DNA from: Bacteroidota bacterium
Lineage (GTDB): Bacteria; Bacteroidota; Bacteroidia; UKL13-3
Reading direction: 5' to 3'
DNA: 64,000 nt
Assembly (NCBI GenBank): GCA_027488905.1
Contig: JAIYAT010000039.1
Location: 103,908 to 167,907 of the forward strand
A program made the translations under genes and the position numbers. A model generated the notes under the pieces. It ran no database searches, was not told the DNA's origin, and saw nothing but the letters and a program-made list of their open reading frames with translations. Positions 8,182 to 17,129 of the stretch are shown here, piece by piece (position 1 is the first letter of the stretch; every line of letters starts with the position of its first letter).

Positions 8182-8855
8182 AACGTTTCTCCTTTTAGGT
8201 ATTTGGTTTTAAGTAAAGAACATATTTTGTACCTTTCATCATGGGTGTCTTGGTATAAAGCTTCTAAAGTTTCGTAAACATGTTTAATTCCTATTTTATT
8301 GGCCCATTCAAATGGTCCAAATGGATAGTTGGTGCCAAGTTTCATGCTTGTGTCAATGTCTGATATACTTGCAGTTCCTTCCTGCACAGTATAACAAGCC
8401 TCATTTATAATCATAAAAATTATACGAGGCGTAACCATTCCAACTCTGTCTTCTACCATTTTAAATTGCCAATCAAGTTTATCCATTGCGGTTTGAACCG
8501 AGATTTGATTCTCAGAATATGCGATAGAAAGTTCTGCAAAACTTCTGTTGATAAATGTGGGTAAGGCATTTAGGCCAATTAAGTTGCATTCTATTGGTCT
8601 GCCATAATCGTTGATGGCTTTAGAAAGTTGTTGTTTAACAGCACAAACAAATACTGTAATTCCTTTGAGATTAGCATAATACTTTAATTGATCAAGTTTT
8701 TCATCGAATTTTAGATCAAAAATTACATCGTAATCACGTAAATTGGCACTGAGTAAATCACTATCATCAATTGAAAAAAATTCACATGAAACATTTTCAA
8801 GCTTTTCTTTTAATTCTTTTATACGGTTCTTTGAACCTCTCGCCAAAATTTTCAT
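8178..8855 (-). CDS. 3-hydroxyacyl-CoA dehydrogenase-like protein with a reduced N-terminal domain
   Basis: The C-terminal half matches the 3-hydroxyacyl-CoA dehydrogenase C-terminal domain: PRIIFMIINEACYTVQEGTA, then DIDTSMKLGTNYPFGPFEWA, the helix that closes over the acyl-CoA. The N-terminal part is only about 130 residues and lacks the GxGxxG NAD-binding loop normally at the start. The ATG at 8855 (225 residues) is chosen; a TTG at 8894 also opens the frame but falls upstream of the promoter box. With ridA divergent and an enoyl-CoA hydratase nearby, a beta-oxidation or aromatic-CoA role is possible. Without the dinucleotide loop it may not be a working dehydrogenase. Confidence 0.75.
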   Translation of the reverse strand: MKILARGSKNRIKELKEKLENVSCEFFSIDDSDLLSANLRDYDVIFDLKFDEKLDQLKYYANLKGITVFVCAVKQQLSKAINDYGRPIECNLIGLNALPTFINRSFAELSIAYSENQISVQTAMDKLDWQFKMVEDRVGMVTPRIIFMIINEACYTVQEGTASISDIDTSMKLGTNYPFGPFEWANKIGIKHVYETLEALYQDTHDERYKICSLLKTKYLKGETF

Positions 8856-8877
8856 ATTCGCAGCAAATTCATTCAGA

Positions 8878-8885
8878 CAAAGATA
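8878..8885 (-). promoter_or_regulatory. -7 box for the dehydrogenase-like gene
   Basis: Reverse strand reads TATCTTTG, an exact TAnnTTTG, 22 bases upstream of the ATG at 8855. A clear -33 TTG is not seen. Its position argues against the TTG start at 8894. Confidence 0.45.
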
Positions 8886-8899
8886 AAAACCCAACCCTC

Positions 8900-9280
8900 A
8901 TGGAAAAGAAAATAATTACATCTTCCGACGCCCCCGCTCCAATTGGACCTTATAGCCATGGTGTTTTATGCAATGGCGTTTTATATACAAGTGGCCAAGT
9001 AGCAAAGGATGCTAAAACAGGCGAAATGATTCAAAGTGATATAAAATCTGAAACCCATAAGGTTATGGAGAATCTTGCTTTCATTTTAAAGTCTGCTGGT
9101 ATGGATTTTAAGAATGTTGTTAAAACAACAATTTATTGCACAGACTTATCAAATTTTGCAGCAATTAATGAGGTTTATGGTTCATACTTTAGTTCAGATT
9201 TTCCAGCTAGAGAAACCGTACAAGTGGTTAAATTACCCCTCAACGCTAATGTTGAAATTAGTGTAATAGCTGTTAATTGA
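8900..9280 (+). CDS. ridA: RidA family 2-iminobutanoate/2-iminopropanoate deaminase
   Basis: Hydrolyses reactive enamine/imine intermediates released by PLP enzymes such as threonine dehydratase. The 126-residue length is typical. Signature regions are APAPIGPYSHGV at the N-terminus and the C-terminal ARETVQVVKLPLNANVEIS, which includes the conserved substrate-binding Arg. The ATG at 8900 is chosen because it matches the family's start (MEKKIITSSDAPAPIGPYS). The open frame continues upstream to 8771 and by chance resembles a signal peptide, but it would run antisense through the neighbouring gene. The next gene begins four bases after the stop, so they are probably co-transcribed. Confidence 0.93.
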   Translation: MEKKIITSSDAPAPIGPYSHGVLCNGVLYTSGQVAKDAKTGEMIQSDIKSETHKVMENLAFILKSAGMDFKNVVKTTIYCTDLSNFAAINEVYGSYFSSDFPARETVQVVKLPLNANVEISVIAVN

Positions 9281-9284
9281 TAAA

Positions 9285-9917
9285 ATGAACTTACGATTCG
9301 CCAATTTTCTTTCTATTGTTGCTCACCCTATTTTCATTAACCTGTTATGTTTAATAACGTTGTTCTCTTTACAACCAAGTTTATATTATGGAATTCCTGG
9401 CAAGATTAAATTTTACTACATTGGATATATTTTTTTGTTAACCAGTATTATTCCATCCTTGAGTGTAGTTCTTATGAAGTTGCTTGGATCAGTTCAGAAC
9501 ATTACTTTAGAAAATAAAGAAGATAGAGTATTGCCTTATATTGTTACCGTAATATTTTACCTCTTTACCTATTATAATTTTAGGACTAGTTTGTTAACTA
9601 GCAGTATTTTGCTGATGTACTTAGTTGCATGTGGTTTAATAGTTTTTTCTGTTCTATTAATTAATTTTTATTCAAAAATTAGCATTCACATGGCAACATT
9701 GGGTGCACTTTGTGGATTGATTGCTTCATCAGCACCTGTTTCAATGATTGATATTAGATGGCTATTGATTTTTTTTATTGTAACAAGTGGATTGGTTGCA
9801 ACCGCTAGGTATTCTCTCAAAGCGCATTCAGTTGTTCAATTGTATTTGGGCTTTATTTTAGGATTTTTTACGATGTTCGTTTTTCTTTTTAATTTAGTTA
9901 AACCTTTCACTATATAA
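9285..9917 (+). CDS. Integral membrane protein, degenerate PAP2-like
   Basis: A 210-residue protein with about six hydrophobic segments. The order of polar motifs resembles the PAP2 phosphatase family: KEDRVLPY (compare KxxxxxxRP), KISIHMATLGA (compare PSGH) and ARYSLKAHSVVQLYLGFILG (compare SRxxxxxHxxxD). The key residues are only partly kept: the His of motif 3 is present but the usual PSGH is SIH. It could be a phosphatase with altered chemistry or an inactive relative. It sits four bases after ridA and two bases before the enoyl-CoA hydratase, so all three probably share a transcript. Confidence 0.6.
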   Translation: MNLRFANFLSIVAHPIFINLLCLITLFSLQPSLYYGIPGKIKFYYIGYIFLLTSIIPSLSVVLMKLLGSVQNITLENKEDRVLPYIVTVIFYLFTYYNFRTSLLTSSILLMYLVACGLIVFSVLLINFYSKISIHMATLGALCGLIASSAPVSMIDIRWLLIFFIVTSGLVATARYSLKAHSVVQLYLGFILGFFTMFVFLFNLVKPFTI

Positions 9918-9919
9918 TT

Positions 9920-10702
9920 ATGAATTTTCAAACAATTTTATTTTCAAATGAAAATGGGGTAGCAACTATCACGTTGAATAGGCCTGATGTATTTAATGCT
10001 TTTAATGAAGAATTAAGTAAAGATGTAAATGATGCTTTAAAGTTAGTTGGTAAGGATAAAAGTGTTAGAGTTTTGGTTATTACGGGTGCAGGAAAGGCAT
10101 TTTGTAGTGGACAAGATTTAAAAGACATTGCTGGTAAAAAGGATAGGAGTTTAAGTGAGAGTTTGTATAAGAGATACAATCCGATGATAAAGGCAATTAG
10201 AAATTTGTCGATTCCTGTGATTTGCAAATTGAATGGAGTTGCAGCAGGTGCGGGTTGCTCGTTGGCCTTGGCATGTGATATAATTGTTGCCGCTGAAAAT
10301 GCTTCCTTGATTGAGGTTTTTGTTAATGTTGGTTTAGTCTTGGATAGTGGATCATCCTATTTTTTGCCTAGAATTTTAGGTTCGGCCAGAGCTTTTGAAC
10401 TTGCTACAATGGGCACAAAAGTTTCTGCTCAGCAGGCTTACGATTGGGGAATGGTAAATCGAGTTGTAAAACCTGAGGAACTAGAGAATGAGGTTGGGAA
10501 ATTTGTTCAATATTATGCTTCAGCGCCTACTAAAGCCATCGGTTTAATGAAAAAGATGCTTCAAAAATCGTACACTGCTAATTTGGATGATATGTTAGAG
10601 TATGAGGCATTTTGCCAAGAGATTTCAGGTAAAAGTAATGATTATAAGGAAGGTGTTGCGGCCTTTAATGAAAAAAGAAGGCCTCTTTTTAATGGAAATT
10701 AA
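9920..10702 (+). CDS. Enoyl-CoA hydratase/isomerase (PaaG-like)
   Basis: Crotonase-fold enzyme of 260 residues acting on acyl-CoA thioesters in the cytosol. The oxyanion-hole segments are seen as GKAFCSGQDLKDIA (about 61-74) and NGVAAGAGCSLALACD (about 106-121). The segment VNVGLVLDSGSSYFLPR resembles PaaG-type isomerases (2-(1,2-epoxy-1,2-dihydrophenyl)acetyl-CoA isomerase), which carry an Asp at this point in place of the hydratase Glu. The rest of the paa pathway is not in the window, so a general enoyl-CoA hydratase or isomerase is an alternative. It follows the PAP2-like gene with a two-base gap. Confidence 0.85.
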   Translation: MNFQTILFSNENGVATITLNRPDVFNAFNEELSKDVNDALKLVGKDKSVRVLVITGAGKAFCSGQDLKDIAGKKDRSLSESLYKRYNPMIKAIRNLSIPVICKLNGVAAGAGCSLALACDIIVAAENASLIEVFVNVGLVLDSGSSYFLPRILGSARAFELATMGTKVSAQQAYDWGMVNRVVKPEELENEVGKFVQYYASAPTKAIGLMKKMLQKSYTANLDDMLEYEAFCQEISGKSNDYKEGVAAFNEKRRPLFNGN

Positions 10703-10751
10703 TTTTCTTATAATTTTCTTAAAATTTAATTAGCTGAATATTAGTGAATTG

Positions 10752-10759
10752 TATTTTTG
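10752..10759 (+). promoter_or_regulatory. -7 box candidate for the universal stress gene
   Basis: TATTTTTG is an exact TAnnTTTG, 72 bases before the ATG at 10832. No TTG is found at the expected -33 position, so this is tentative. Confidence 0.3.
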
Positions 10760-10831
10760 ACTCACTTTTTAAATTTTATTTAACATCTAGTTTAACTGAG
10801 TTAAGTTATTTTTAAATAAATATATTTCCTT

Positions 10832-11596
10832 ATGTCAGTTAAATTGTCCAACATTTGCCTTGCAATAAGAGATTCAAAATCTTGTCCCTTTGCAGTTGAT
10901 TTGTTATCTAAACTTAGGAGTCAGTTTAATGCTAATTGTTTAGTTATTACTTCTAATTCTGCAGGTTTATCATTTGGCCAAGGTGTAGAAATTGTTAATG
11001 TTACTTCCGAGAGGGAGGCAATTAATACTATTATAAAGAGTAATTCAGATCTGGTTATAGTTTCCATAACCACTGATTCAGGTACTCAAGGATTAATTAC
11101 AGCTAAGGAAGCTAATTCGTTAATTGATAAACTAGGAAGCATAGTACTTACTATACCCACCGTTACCTCTGGGATTGATTTCACGAATATCATTGTTCCC
11201 TTAGATACATCATCGGAAACCCGCCAAAAGGTTCCTTATGCTGTAGAGTTTGGAAAGATGTTTAATTCCACTATTCATGTTTTAGGTGTGAGTAGCGAAA
11301 CAGGAAAGGATGCTGAAGTTTTAATTAAGAATTATATCAGACAAGTTAGCAATAACATAGAAGAAAAGGGAGTTAGAGTAACTACCGACATAAGATTAGG
11401 CGGCAATCCAACTGAGAAAATCTTAGCCTATGCGGAGGAAAAGTCGGCTGGACTAATTGCCATCATGACTGAGCAAGAAACAAGTTTAGCATCATTCTTT
11501 AAAGGAAAATACTCTGAACAAATGATAAAAAATTCAGAAGTTCCAGTATTATCTATTCACCCAAAGGATTTAATAGTAAGCGAGGCAAGATTATAA
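10832..11596 (+). CDS. Universal stress protein (UspA family)
   Basis: A 254-residue protein with two tandem alpha/beta domains. The second, from about residue 116, is a recognisable Usp domain: TNIIVPLDTSSETRQKVPYA at its start, and KNSEVPVLSIHP at its end. The ATP-binding signature Gx2Gx9G(S/T) seems to be missing or altered (FFKGKYSEQMIKNSEVPV), so it may be a non-ATP-binding type. The first domain is more diverged. Flanking gaps of 129 and 161 bases suggest it is transcribed alone. The role in stress is known for the family only in general terms. Confidence 0.8.
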   Translation: MSVKLSNICLAIRDSKSCPFAVDLLSKLRSQFNANCLVITSNSAGLSFGQGVEIVNVTSEREAINTIIKSNSDLVIVSITTDSGTQGLITAKEANSLIDKLGSIVLTIPTVTSGIDFTNIIVPLDTSSETRQKVPYAVEFGKMFNSTIHVLGVSSETGKDAEVLIKNYIRQVSNNIEEKGVRVTTDIRLGGNPTEKILAYAEEKSAGLIAIMTEQETSLASFFKGKYSEQMIKNSEVPVLSIHPKDLIVSEARL

Positions 11597-11757
11597 TTCC
11601 ATGCAATAATCTTATTTAATTCTTATCGTTGGATTTAAATATAAAATCCATTACTTATTTTTACATGCTTTTATAAAGTAAAAACCTTAATTGGTAATTG
11701 ATGTTTATTAATTATTTGTAACTGTAAAAGCTGGAAAATTTCTTATTCGACCTAAAA

Positions 11758-13677
11758 ATGAAGATCAACCCTGGAAAAAATTTGGAGCCAATAATGCTCC
11801 CTTCAGACCTAAAAAAGCTGAATGAAGAAGAATTAGTAAAAATAGCTGCAGAACTAAGGCAATATATTATAGATACAGTATCTGTTTATGGTGGCCATTT
11901 TGGAGCCAGTTTAGGAGTGGTCGAGTTAACTGTAGCTTTGCATTATGCATTCAATACTCCTTTTGATCAATTGGTTTGGGATGTGGGACACCAAGCGTAT
12001 GGGCATAAAATTCTTACTGGTAGGCGAGATGTATTTCATACAAATAGAACTTATCAAGGTATTTCTGGTTTTCCTAAGCGAAGTGAAAGTGAATATGATG
12101 CTTTTGGGGTTGGACATTCTTCTACTTCTATTTCTGCCGCATTAGGTATGGCTGTTGCATCAAAGTTGAAAGGAGAACATGACAGGCAACATATTGCTGT
12201 TATAGGCGATGGAGCTTTAACAGGTGGAATGGCCTTTGAAGGGTTAAATCATGCTGGGGTTGCTAATGCTAACATTATTGTTATCTTAAATGACAATTGT
12301 ATGAGTATTGATCCAAATGTTGGTGCACTAAAAGAATATCTAACAGATATTACCACTTCTCCAACTTACAATAGGTTTAAGGATGATATTTGGAAAACAT
12401 TAGATAAGCTGAGCAAAATGGGAAAAATATCGCAAGATATTTTATCCAAGGTACACGATACATTAAAGGGCGGATTGCTAAAGCACAGTAATTTATTTGA
12501 AGCGCTCGGTTTTAGGTATTTTGGACCAGTTGATGGGCATGATGTGAACCATTTGGTAAAGATTTTTAATGACTTGAAAAAAATCCCTGGTCCTAAGCTT
12601 TTACATTGTGTGACAGTTAAGGGGAAAGGATTTGCTCCAGCTGAGAAAGATCAGACCAAGTGGCATGCTCCAGGATTATTTGATAAAGTTAGCGGAGAAA
12701 TTTTCAAATCAGCCATAGTATCACCTCAGCCGCCAAAGTATCAAGATGTATTTGGTAATACATTAGTTGAATTGGCTGAAAAAAATCCATTAATTGTTGG
12801 TGTAACTCCTGCAATGCCTTCTGGTAGCAGTATGAATATTATGATGAAAGCAATGCCAGACAGGGCCTTTGATGTTGGAATTGCTGAGCAACATGCAGTA
12901 ACATTTAGTGCAGGTTTAGCAACCCAAGGATTGGTTCCTTTTTGTAATATTTATTCAACATTTATGCAAAGGGCCTATGATCAAGTTGTACATGATGTGG
13001 CTTTGCAAAAACTACATGTAGTATTCTGCATGGATAGAGCCGGATTAGCTGGAGCTGATGGACAAACACATCATGGCATGTTGGATGTTCCATACATGAG
13101 ATGTGTACCCAATATGGTTGTTTCTGCACCTATGGATGAAGAAGAACTTAGAAACCTAATGTTTACAGCTAGTTTACCTGAAAATGCTGGTCCGTTTAGC
13201 ATTAGATATCCTAGAGGTAATGGGGTAATGATTGATTGGAAAAGACCCTTAAACAAACTACCAATTGGTAAAGGAAGAAAGTTAAGAGAGGGAAAAGATA
13301 TTGCTATATTGTCTTTTGGAACCGCTGGAAATTTGGCTCAAACCGCATTAAACCTTTTAGAAAAAGAAGGAATACTCGGGGCTCACTATGATATGCGTTT
13401 TGTTAAACCTATCGATGAAGAAATGTTGCATGAAGTTTTTACCAACTTTAAGCAAATTATAACTGTTGAAGATGGCACAATTGTAGGTGGTTTTGGTTCT
13501 GCGGTATTAGAGTTTATGGCAGATCACCATTATAATTCTAATGTAAAAAGAATGGGTATGCCAGATAGAATTGTTGAGCATGGCGAACCAAATGAACTCT
13601 ACTTAGAATGCGGCTTTGATGCAAAAAGTATTGTTTCGATGACGAAGTCAGTGTTAGGAGTTAGGCAAAGAGCCTAA
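11758..13677 (+). CDS. dxs: 1-deoxy-D-xylulose-5-phosphate synthase
   Basis: Thiamine-diphosphate enzyme joining pyruvate and glyceraldehyde-3-phosphate; first and flux-controlling step of the MEP isoprenoid pathway. 639 residues, the usual length. The thiamine-diphosphate motif begins GDGALTGGMAFEG (about residue 150) and ends at ILNDNCMS (about 178). The transketolase-like middle domain has DVGIAEQHAVTFSAG (catalytic Glu) and DRAGLAGADGQTHHG (about 426). With ispH, idi, crtB and crtI nearby, the window holds the start, end and use of the pathway, though not in one operon. The gap of 161 bases upstream holds no promoter I trust. Confidence 0.97.
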   Translation: MKINPGKNLEPIMLPSDLKKLNEEELVKIAAELRQYIIDTVSVYGGHFGASLGVVELTVALHYAFNTPFDQLVWDVGHQAYGHKILTGRRDVFHTNRTYQGISGFPKRSESEYDAFGVGHSSTSISAALGMAVASKLKGEHDRQHIAVIGDGALTGGMAFEGLNHAGVANANIIVILNDNCMSIDPNVGALKEYLTDITTSPTYNRFKDDIWKTLDKLSKMGKISQDILSKVHDTLKGGLLKHSNLFEALGFRYFGPVDGHDVNHLVKIFNDLKKIPGPKLLHCVTVKGKGFAPAEKDQTKWHAPGLFDKVSGEIFKSAIVSPQPPKYQDVFGNTLVELAEKNPLIVGVTPAMPSGSSMNIMMKAMPDRAFDVGIAEQHAVTFSAGLATQGLVPFCNIYSTFMQRAYDQVVHDVALQKLHVVFCMDRAGLAGADGQTHHGMLDVPYMRCVPNMVVSAPMDEEELRNLMFTASLPENAGPFSIRYPRGNGVMIDWKRPLNKLPIGKGRKLREGKDIAILSFGTAGNLAQTALNLLEKEGILGAHYDMRFVKPIDEEMLHEVFTNFKQIITVEDGTIVGGFGSAVLEFMADHHYNSNVKRMGMPDRIVEHGEPNELYLECGFDAKSIVSMTKSVLGVRQRA

Positions 13678-13693
13678 CCCCTAAATTGAGTTA

Positions 13694-14401
13694 TTAACTA
13701 ACGGTAGTTCCAACGTTTTCACCGTTACATACGCTAAGTAAATTACCTTTTTTGTTCATGTCAAAAACAACAATTGACATTTTGTTTTCTTGGCATAATG
13801 TAATGGCTGTTAAGTCCATAACATTCAAACCTCTTTCATAAACTTCCTCATAGCTTATGTTTTCAAATCGTGTTGCGTTAGGGTCTTTTTCTGGGTCTGC
13901 TGTATAAATTCCATCAACCCTAGTGCCTTTTAGCACAAGATTGGCTTCAATTTCCACCGCCCTTAAAGAGGCAGCAGTATCGGTAGTAAAATATGGATTA
14001 CCAGTTCCTGCACCAAAAATAACCACTCTTCCTTTTTCAAGGTGTCTTATTGCTTTACGTCTGATAAAAGGTTCAGCAATTTGATCCATATGTATGGCAC
14101 TTTGTAAGCGTGTTTTCATGCCATATTTCTCAAGTGCACCTTGAAGTGCCATAGCATTAATTACCGTTGCCAGCATTCCCATATAATCCCCTTGTGCTCT
14201 TTCTACAAGACCTCCGGAAACCCCTTGAACTCCTCTAAAAATATTTCCGCCTCCAATTACAATAGCAACTTCTACACCAGCATCTACAACTTGTTTTACT
14301 TCTTTGGCATATTGTTCAAGTATGCTAGGGTCTATTCCGTATTGAAGTGACCCCATTAGGGCTTCACCACTAAGTTTTAATAATATTCTTTTGTATTTCA
14401 T
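13694..14401 (-). CDS. pyrH: UMP kinase
   Basis: Phosphorylates UMP to UDP; essential for pyrimidine nucleotides. 235 residues of the amino-acid-kinase fold. Visible motifs are [14 protein letters not shown] at the N-terminus, [11 protein letters not shown] (UMP/ATP loop), and [16 protein letters not shown]. It follows tsf on the same strand, as in many bacteria (rpsB-tsf-pyrH-frr), but a strong terminator separates them and a -7 box lies just before the start, so it is probably transcribed on its own. It converges with dxs, with 16 bases between the two stops. Confidence 0.97.
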   Translation of the reverse strand: MKYKRILLKLSGEALMGSLQYGIDPSILEQYAKEVKQVVDAGVEVAIVIGGGNIFRGVQGVSGGLVERAQGDYMGMLATVINAMALQGALEKYGMKTRLQSAIHMDQIAEPFIRRKAIRHLEKGRVVIFGAGTGNPYFTTDTAASLRAVEIEANLVLKGTRVDGIYTADPEKDPNATRFENISYEEVYERGLNVMDLTAITLCQENKMSIVVFDMNKKGNLLSVCNGENVGTTVS

Positions 14402-14423
14402 AAGTCTAAAAATTGTTGTGAAA

Positions 14424-14431
14424 CAAAAATA
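14424..14431 (-). promoter_or_regulatory. -7 box of pyrH
   Basis: Reverse strand TATTTTTG, 22 bases upstream of the ATG at 14401 and immediately after the tsf terminator. The -33 element would fall in the terminator stem and is not clear. Confidence 0.4.
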
Positions 14432-14434
14432 AGA

Positions 14435-14467
14435 AAAAAAAATCCTCTCGTTTCGGAGAGGATTTTT
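14435..14467 (-). terminator. Rho-independent terminator after tsf
   Basis: An eight-base stem ATCCTCTC / GAGAGGAT with loop GTTTCG, flanked by runs of A and T on both sides. It lies three bases after the tsf stop on the reverse strand. Confidence 0.88.
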
Positions 14468-14469
14468 TA

Positions 14470-15300
14470 TTATAGAGAAACTCTTTTAAATGCTGTTACT
14501 GTGAGTCCCTTTTCAATACTATCGAGCATTTGGGAAATTGTTTTGCTGCTATCTTTTACAAACTCTTGATTCAAGAGTGTTGAATCTTTATAAAATTTTC
14601 CAAGTTTACCTTGAGCAATTTTCTCTAACATATTTTCTGGCTTACCTTCTGCACGGGCTTGATCCATGCCAATCGCCATTTCTCTTTCGATTACGCTGGC
14701 ATCTACATCTTCTTTGTCTAATGCAACTGGATTAAGCGCTGCAATTTGCATAGCAACGTCTTTACCTGCTGAGAAATTATTTTCGTTTGCAGCGATGTTT
14801 AAAGACACAAGCACACCGATTCTATTTCCTGCGTGAATATAAGGGACAAGATTAGTTCCTTCCATTACTTCGTAACGAACTACGTCTATTTTCTCGCCAA
14901 TTTTTCCTACTTGTTCAATAATTTTATCCCCTACATTACCACCATCCATTGTTAAAGCTTTCAAAGCATCAACATTTTGAGCTTTATTTGCTAAAGCAGT
15001 GTCAGCTAATTTATGAGCGAATGCTACAAAGTCTTCGTTTTTTGCAACGAAATCTGTTTCACAACTTAATTGAAGTATAATTCCAAAAGTTTTGTTTTCG
15101 GAAACTTTTGCAATAATTGCACCTTCTTTAGCATCTCTGTCAGCTCTATTTGCTGAAATTTTAGCTCCCTTTTTGCGCAAAAAATCAACGGCAGCCTCGA
15201 AATCTCCATTAGTTTCTTGAAGTGCCTTTTTGCAATCCATCATACCCGCACCTGTCATAGTGCGAAGTTTGTTTACATCTGATGCGGTTATTGTTGTCAT
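14470..15300 (-). CDS. tsf: Translation elongation factor Ts
   Basis: Nucleotide exchange factor that recycles EF-Tu. 276 residues. The N-terminal UBA-like domain is clear ([20 protein letters not shown]) and is followed by the conserved [10 protein letters not shown] segment contacting EF-Tu. It is the last gene of rplM-rpsI-rpsB-tsf and ends at a strong terminator. A further hairpin lies between rpsB and tsf, so tsf may be made from a partial read-through or processed transcript. Confidence 0.97.
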   Translation of the reverse strand: MTTITASDVNKLRTMTGAGMMDCKKALQETNGDFEAAVDFLRKKGAKISANRADRDAKEGAIIAKVSENKTFGIILQLSCETDFVAKNEDFVAFAHKLADTALANKAQNVDALKALTMDGGNVGDKIIEQVGKIGEKIDVVRYEVMEGTNLVPYIHAGNRIGVLVSLNIAANENNFSAGKDVAMQIAALNPVALDKEDVDASVIEREMAIGMDQARAEGKPENMLEKIAQGKLGKFYKDSTLLNQEFVKDSSKTISQMLDSIEKGLTVTAFKRVSL

Positions 15301-15321
15301 TTTATTAAATTTTATATTTTA

Positions 15322-15354
15322 AAAAAAGCCTTCACCAAAAGGGGAAGGCTTTAA
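15322..15354 (-). terminator. Hairpin between rpsB and tsf (terminator or attenuator)
   Basis: On the reverse strand AAAGCCTTC, a ten-base loop, GAAGGCTTT and then a run of T, between the rpsB stop and the tsf start. It looks like a factor-independent terminator. As tsf must still be expressed, it probably allows partial read-through. Confidence 0.75.
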
Positions 15355-15357
15355 ATT

Positions 15358-16101
15358 TTATGCTTCTTCTTTTTCGATAACAGCCTCTTTATCTACTGTT
15401 TCTTCCTTCTCACGTTTACGCTCTGCTAATCCCTCAACAATTGAGTCTGTAATATAGCGTGCAATTAAAGAGATTGATTTTGCAGCATCATCGTTTGCTG
15501 GAATTGGATAGTCAACCAATGTCGGATCAGAATTTGTATCAACAATTCCAAAGGTTGGTATGTTAAGTTTAGTGGCTTCTGAAACTGCGATATGTTCTCT
15601 ACGAATATCAACGATAAACAAAGCTGCAGGTAGTCTGTTTAAGTCTGCAATACCTCCTAAAACCTTTTTTAACTTGATTTTTTCGCGCTCAATCATTAAA
15701 CGCTCTTTCTTGTTAATGTTAACATAAGTACCATCTGAAGAAAGCTTTTCAAGAGTTTGCATTTTCTTGATGCTTTTTCTAACTGTACCAAAATTAGTTA
15801 ACATACCACCAAGCCAACGATCACAGATAAAAGGCATGTTAACCCTTTTTGCTTCGTTTTCAACGATCTCTTTCGCTTGTTTTTTAGTGGCAACGTAAAG
15901 TACTTTACGACCAGATTTAACGATGTTTTTTATGGCTTGAGCGGCCTCATCCAGCTTTACAGCTGTTTTGTGTAAATCGATGAGGTGGATTCCATTTTTT
16001 TCCATAAAAATATATGGTGCCATTTTTGGATTCCATTTGCGGGTTAAGTGACCAAAGTGCACCCCCGCTTCCAGCAACTCTTCGTGCGTGATATTAGACA
16101 T
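15358..16101 (-). CDS. rpsB: 30S ribosomal protein S2
   Basis: Small-subunit protein of 247 residues. Family signatures include HFGHLTRKWNPKMAPYIF at the N-terminus, RWLGGMLTNF in the middle, and GIVDTNSDPTLVDYPIPAND near the C-terminus. The last about 20 residues form a charged tail rich in Glu and Lys. It follows rpsI by 22 bases and is followed by a hairpin before tsf. The start ATG at 16101 is the usual family start. Confidence 0.98.
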   Translation of the reverse strand: MSNITHEELLEAGVHFGHLTRKWNPKMAPYIFMEKNGIHLIDLHKTAVKLDEAAQAIKNIVKSGRKVLYVATKKQAKEIVENEAKRVNMPFICDRWLGGMLTNFGTVRKSIKKMQTLEKLSSDGTYVNINKKERLMIEREKIKLKKVLGGIADLNRLPAALFIVDIRREHIAVSEATKLNIPTFGIVDTNSDPTLVDYPIPANDDAAKSISLIARYITDSIVEGLAERKREKEETVDKEAVIEKEEA

Positions 16102-16123
16102 ATAAAAATTAAAATAATTCGGA

Positions 16124-16510
16124 TTAACGTTTTACGAATTGGAAACGTTTACGAGCTTTCTTTTGTCCTGGCTTCTTACGTTCAACCATTCTTGGGTCAC
16201 GAGTAAGTAGTCCATTAACTTTTAAAGCTGGTTTTGTTTCTGCATTGTTTTTTACCAATGCTCTTGCAATAGCTAATTTTAAAGCATCTGCCTGACCAGT
16301 TATACCTCCGCCATCAATATGAGCAGTAACATCAAATTGTCCACTAGTGCTAGTTACTTCAAATGGCTTATTTACAGCAATTTGTAAACTTAAAGTAGGA
16401 AAGTAGGTTTTAAGTTCCTTTTTATTGATAGTAATATTTCCTGTTCCCGGAGTTATATATACTCGGGCTACAGCCGTTTTTCTTCTTCCTAATGCGTTAT
16501 TAACTTCCAT
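16124..16510 (-). CDS. rpsI: 30S ribosomal protein S9
   Basis: Small-subunit protein of 128 residues whose basic tail reaches the decoding centre. Clear signatures are LGRRKTAVARVYITPG at the N-terminus, the glycine-rich HIDGGGITGQADALKLAIAR, and the basic C-terminus KKPGQKKARKRFQFVKR. It begins three bases after the rplM stop, the normal L13-S9 pairing. Confidence 0.98.
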   Translation of the reverse strand: MEVNNALGRRKTAVARVYITPGTGNITINKKELKTYFPTLSLQIAVNKPFEVTSTSGQFDVTAHIDGGGITGQADALKLAIARALVKNNAETKPALKVNGLLTRDPRMVERKKPGQKKARKRFQFVKR

Positions 16511-16513
16511 GTA

Positions 16514-16957
16514 TTAGAATTTTATTTCTTTTGGTTGTTGAGCTCCATGTGGATGTTCAGATCCAGCATATACATGCAAGTTTCTGAATAACTGAGAGCC
16601 TAATTTATTTTTCGGTAGCATACCTTTTATTGCATGCTCTACTACGTAAGTTGGTCTCCTTACTAAAATGTCTTTTGCAACTTCATATCGCAAACCTCCT
16701 GGGTAACCAGAGAAGAATTTGTACTCCTTGTCGTTTACTTTGTTGCCTGTGAATCTGATTTTCTCAGCGTTAATAATAATCACATAATCACCGCAATCTG
16801 CATGTGGTGTAAATGAAGGTTTGTTCTTGCCACGTAATATATTTGCAATTTTACTGGCAAAACGGCCTAATGTTTGTCCTTCAGCATCAACGATTAACCA
16901 ATTCTTGGTAATTGTTGCCTTGTTGGCTGAAATTGTTTTGTAACTCAATGCGTCCAC
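16514..16957 (-). CDS. rplM: 50S ribosomal protein L13
   Basis: Early-assembling large-subunit protein, 147 residues. Seen motifs are WLIVDAEGQTLGRFASKIA, HADCGDYVIIINAEKI and the C-terminal HPHGAQQPKEIKF. It is the first gene of rplM-rpsI-rpsB-tsf and has a well-formed promoter 30-60 bases upstream. Confidence 0.98.
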   Translation of the reverse strand: MDALSYKTISANKATITKNWLIVDAEGQTLGRFASKIANILRGKNKPSFTPHADCGDYVIIINAEKIRFTGNKVNDKEYKFFSGYPGGLRYEVAKDILVRRPTYVVEHAIKGMLPKNKLGSQLFRNLHVYAGSEHPHGAQQPKEIKF

Positions 16958-16983
16958 GCTTGTATCTGTTTAATAAGGGGTCG

Positions 16984-17014
16984 CAAAAATAGGTTAGGAA
17001 TTTGTAATTCACAA
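16984..17014 (-). promoter_or_regulatory. Promoter of the rplM-rpsI-rpsB-tsf operon
   Basis: On the reverse strand TTG (17014-17012), 20 bases, then TATTTTTG (16991-16984): a full match to the Bacteroidota promoter. Transcription should start near 16978, giving a leader of only about 20 bases. Confidence 0.8.
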
Positions 17015-17129
17015 CTAATTGTTAAAAATTCTTTTTTGAATTCTAAGAAATTTCAATTTTGTGCCATTTGATAGTACTTTTAATTCACCTCATTTCAAAA
17101 ATAAGTTACCTTGCAGAAAAATTAAAATT

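Noticed and set aside
8771..8899. Upstream in-frame extension of ridA that looks like a signal peptide (MKHFQAFLLILLYGSLNLSP)
   Set aside because: It would lie antisense to the 5' part of the dehydrogenase-like gene. The normal RidA start is at 8900 and the family is mostly cytosolic, so the resemblance is probably chance.
9928..10227. 99-residue reverse-strand ORF inside the enoyl-CoA hydratase gene
   Set aside because: Fully covered by a gene with clear crotonase motifs; no support for a second protein.
11926..12145. Small open frames on both strands inside dxs
   Set aside because: They are shadows of the well-supported dxs frame, with no family resemblance or signals of their own.
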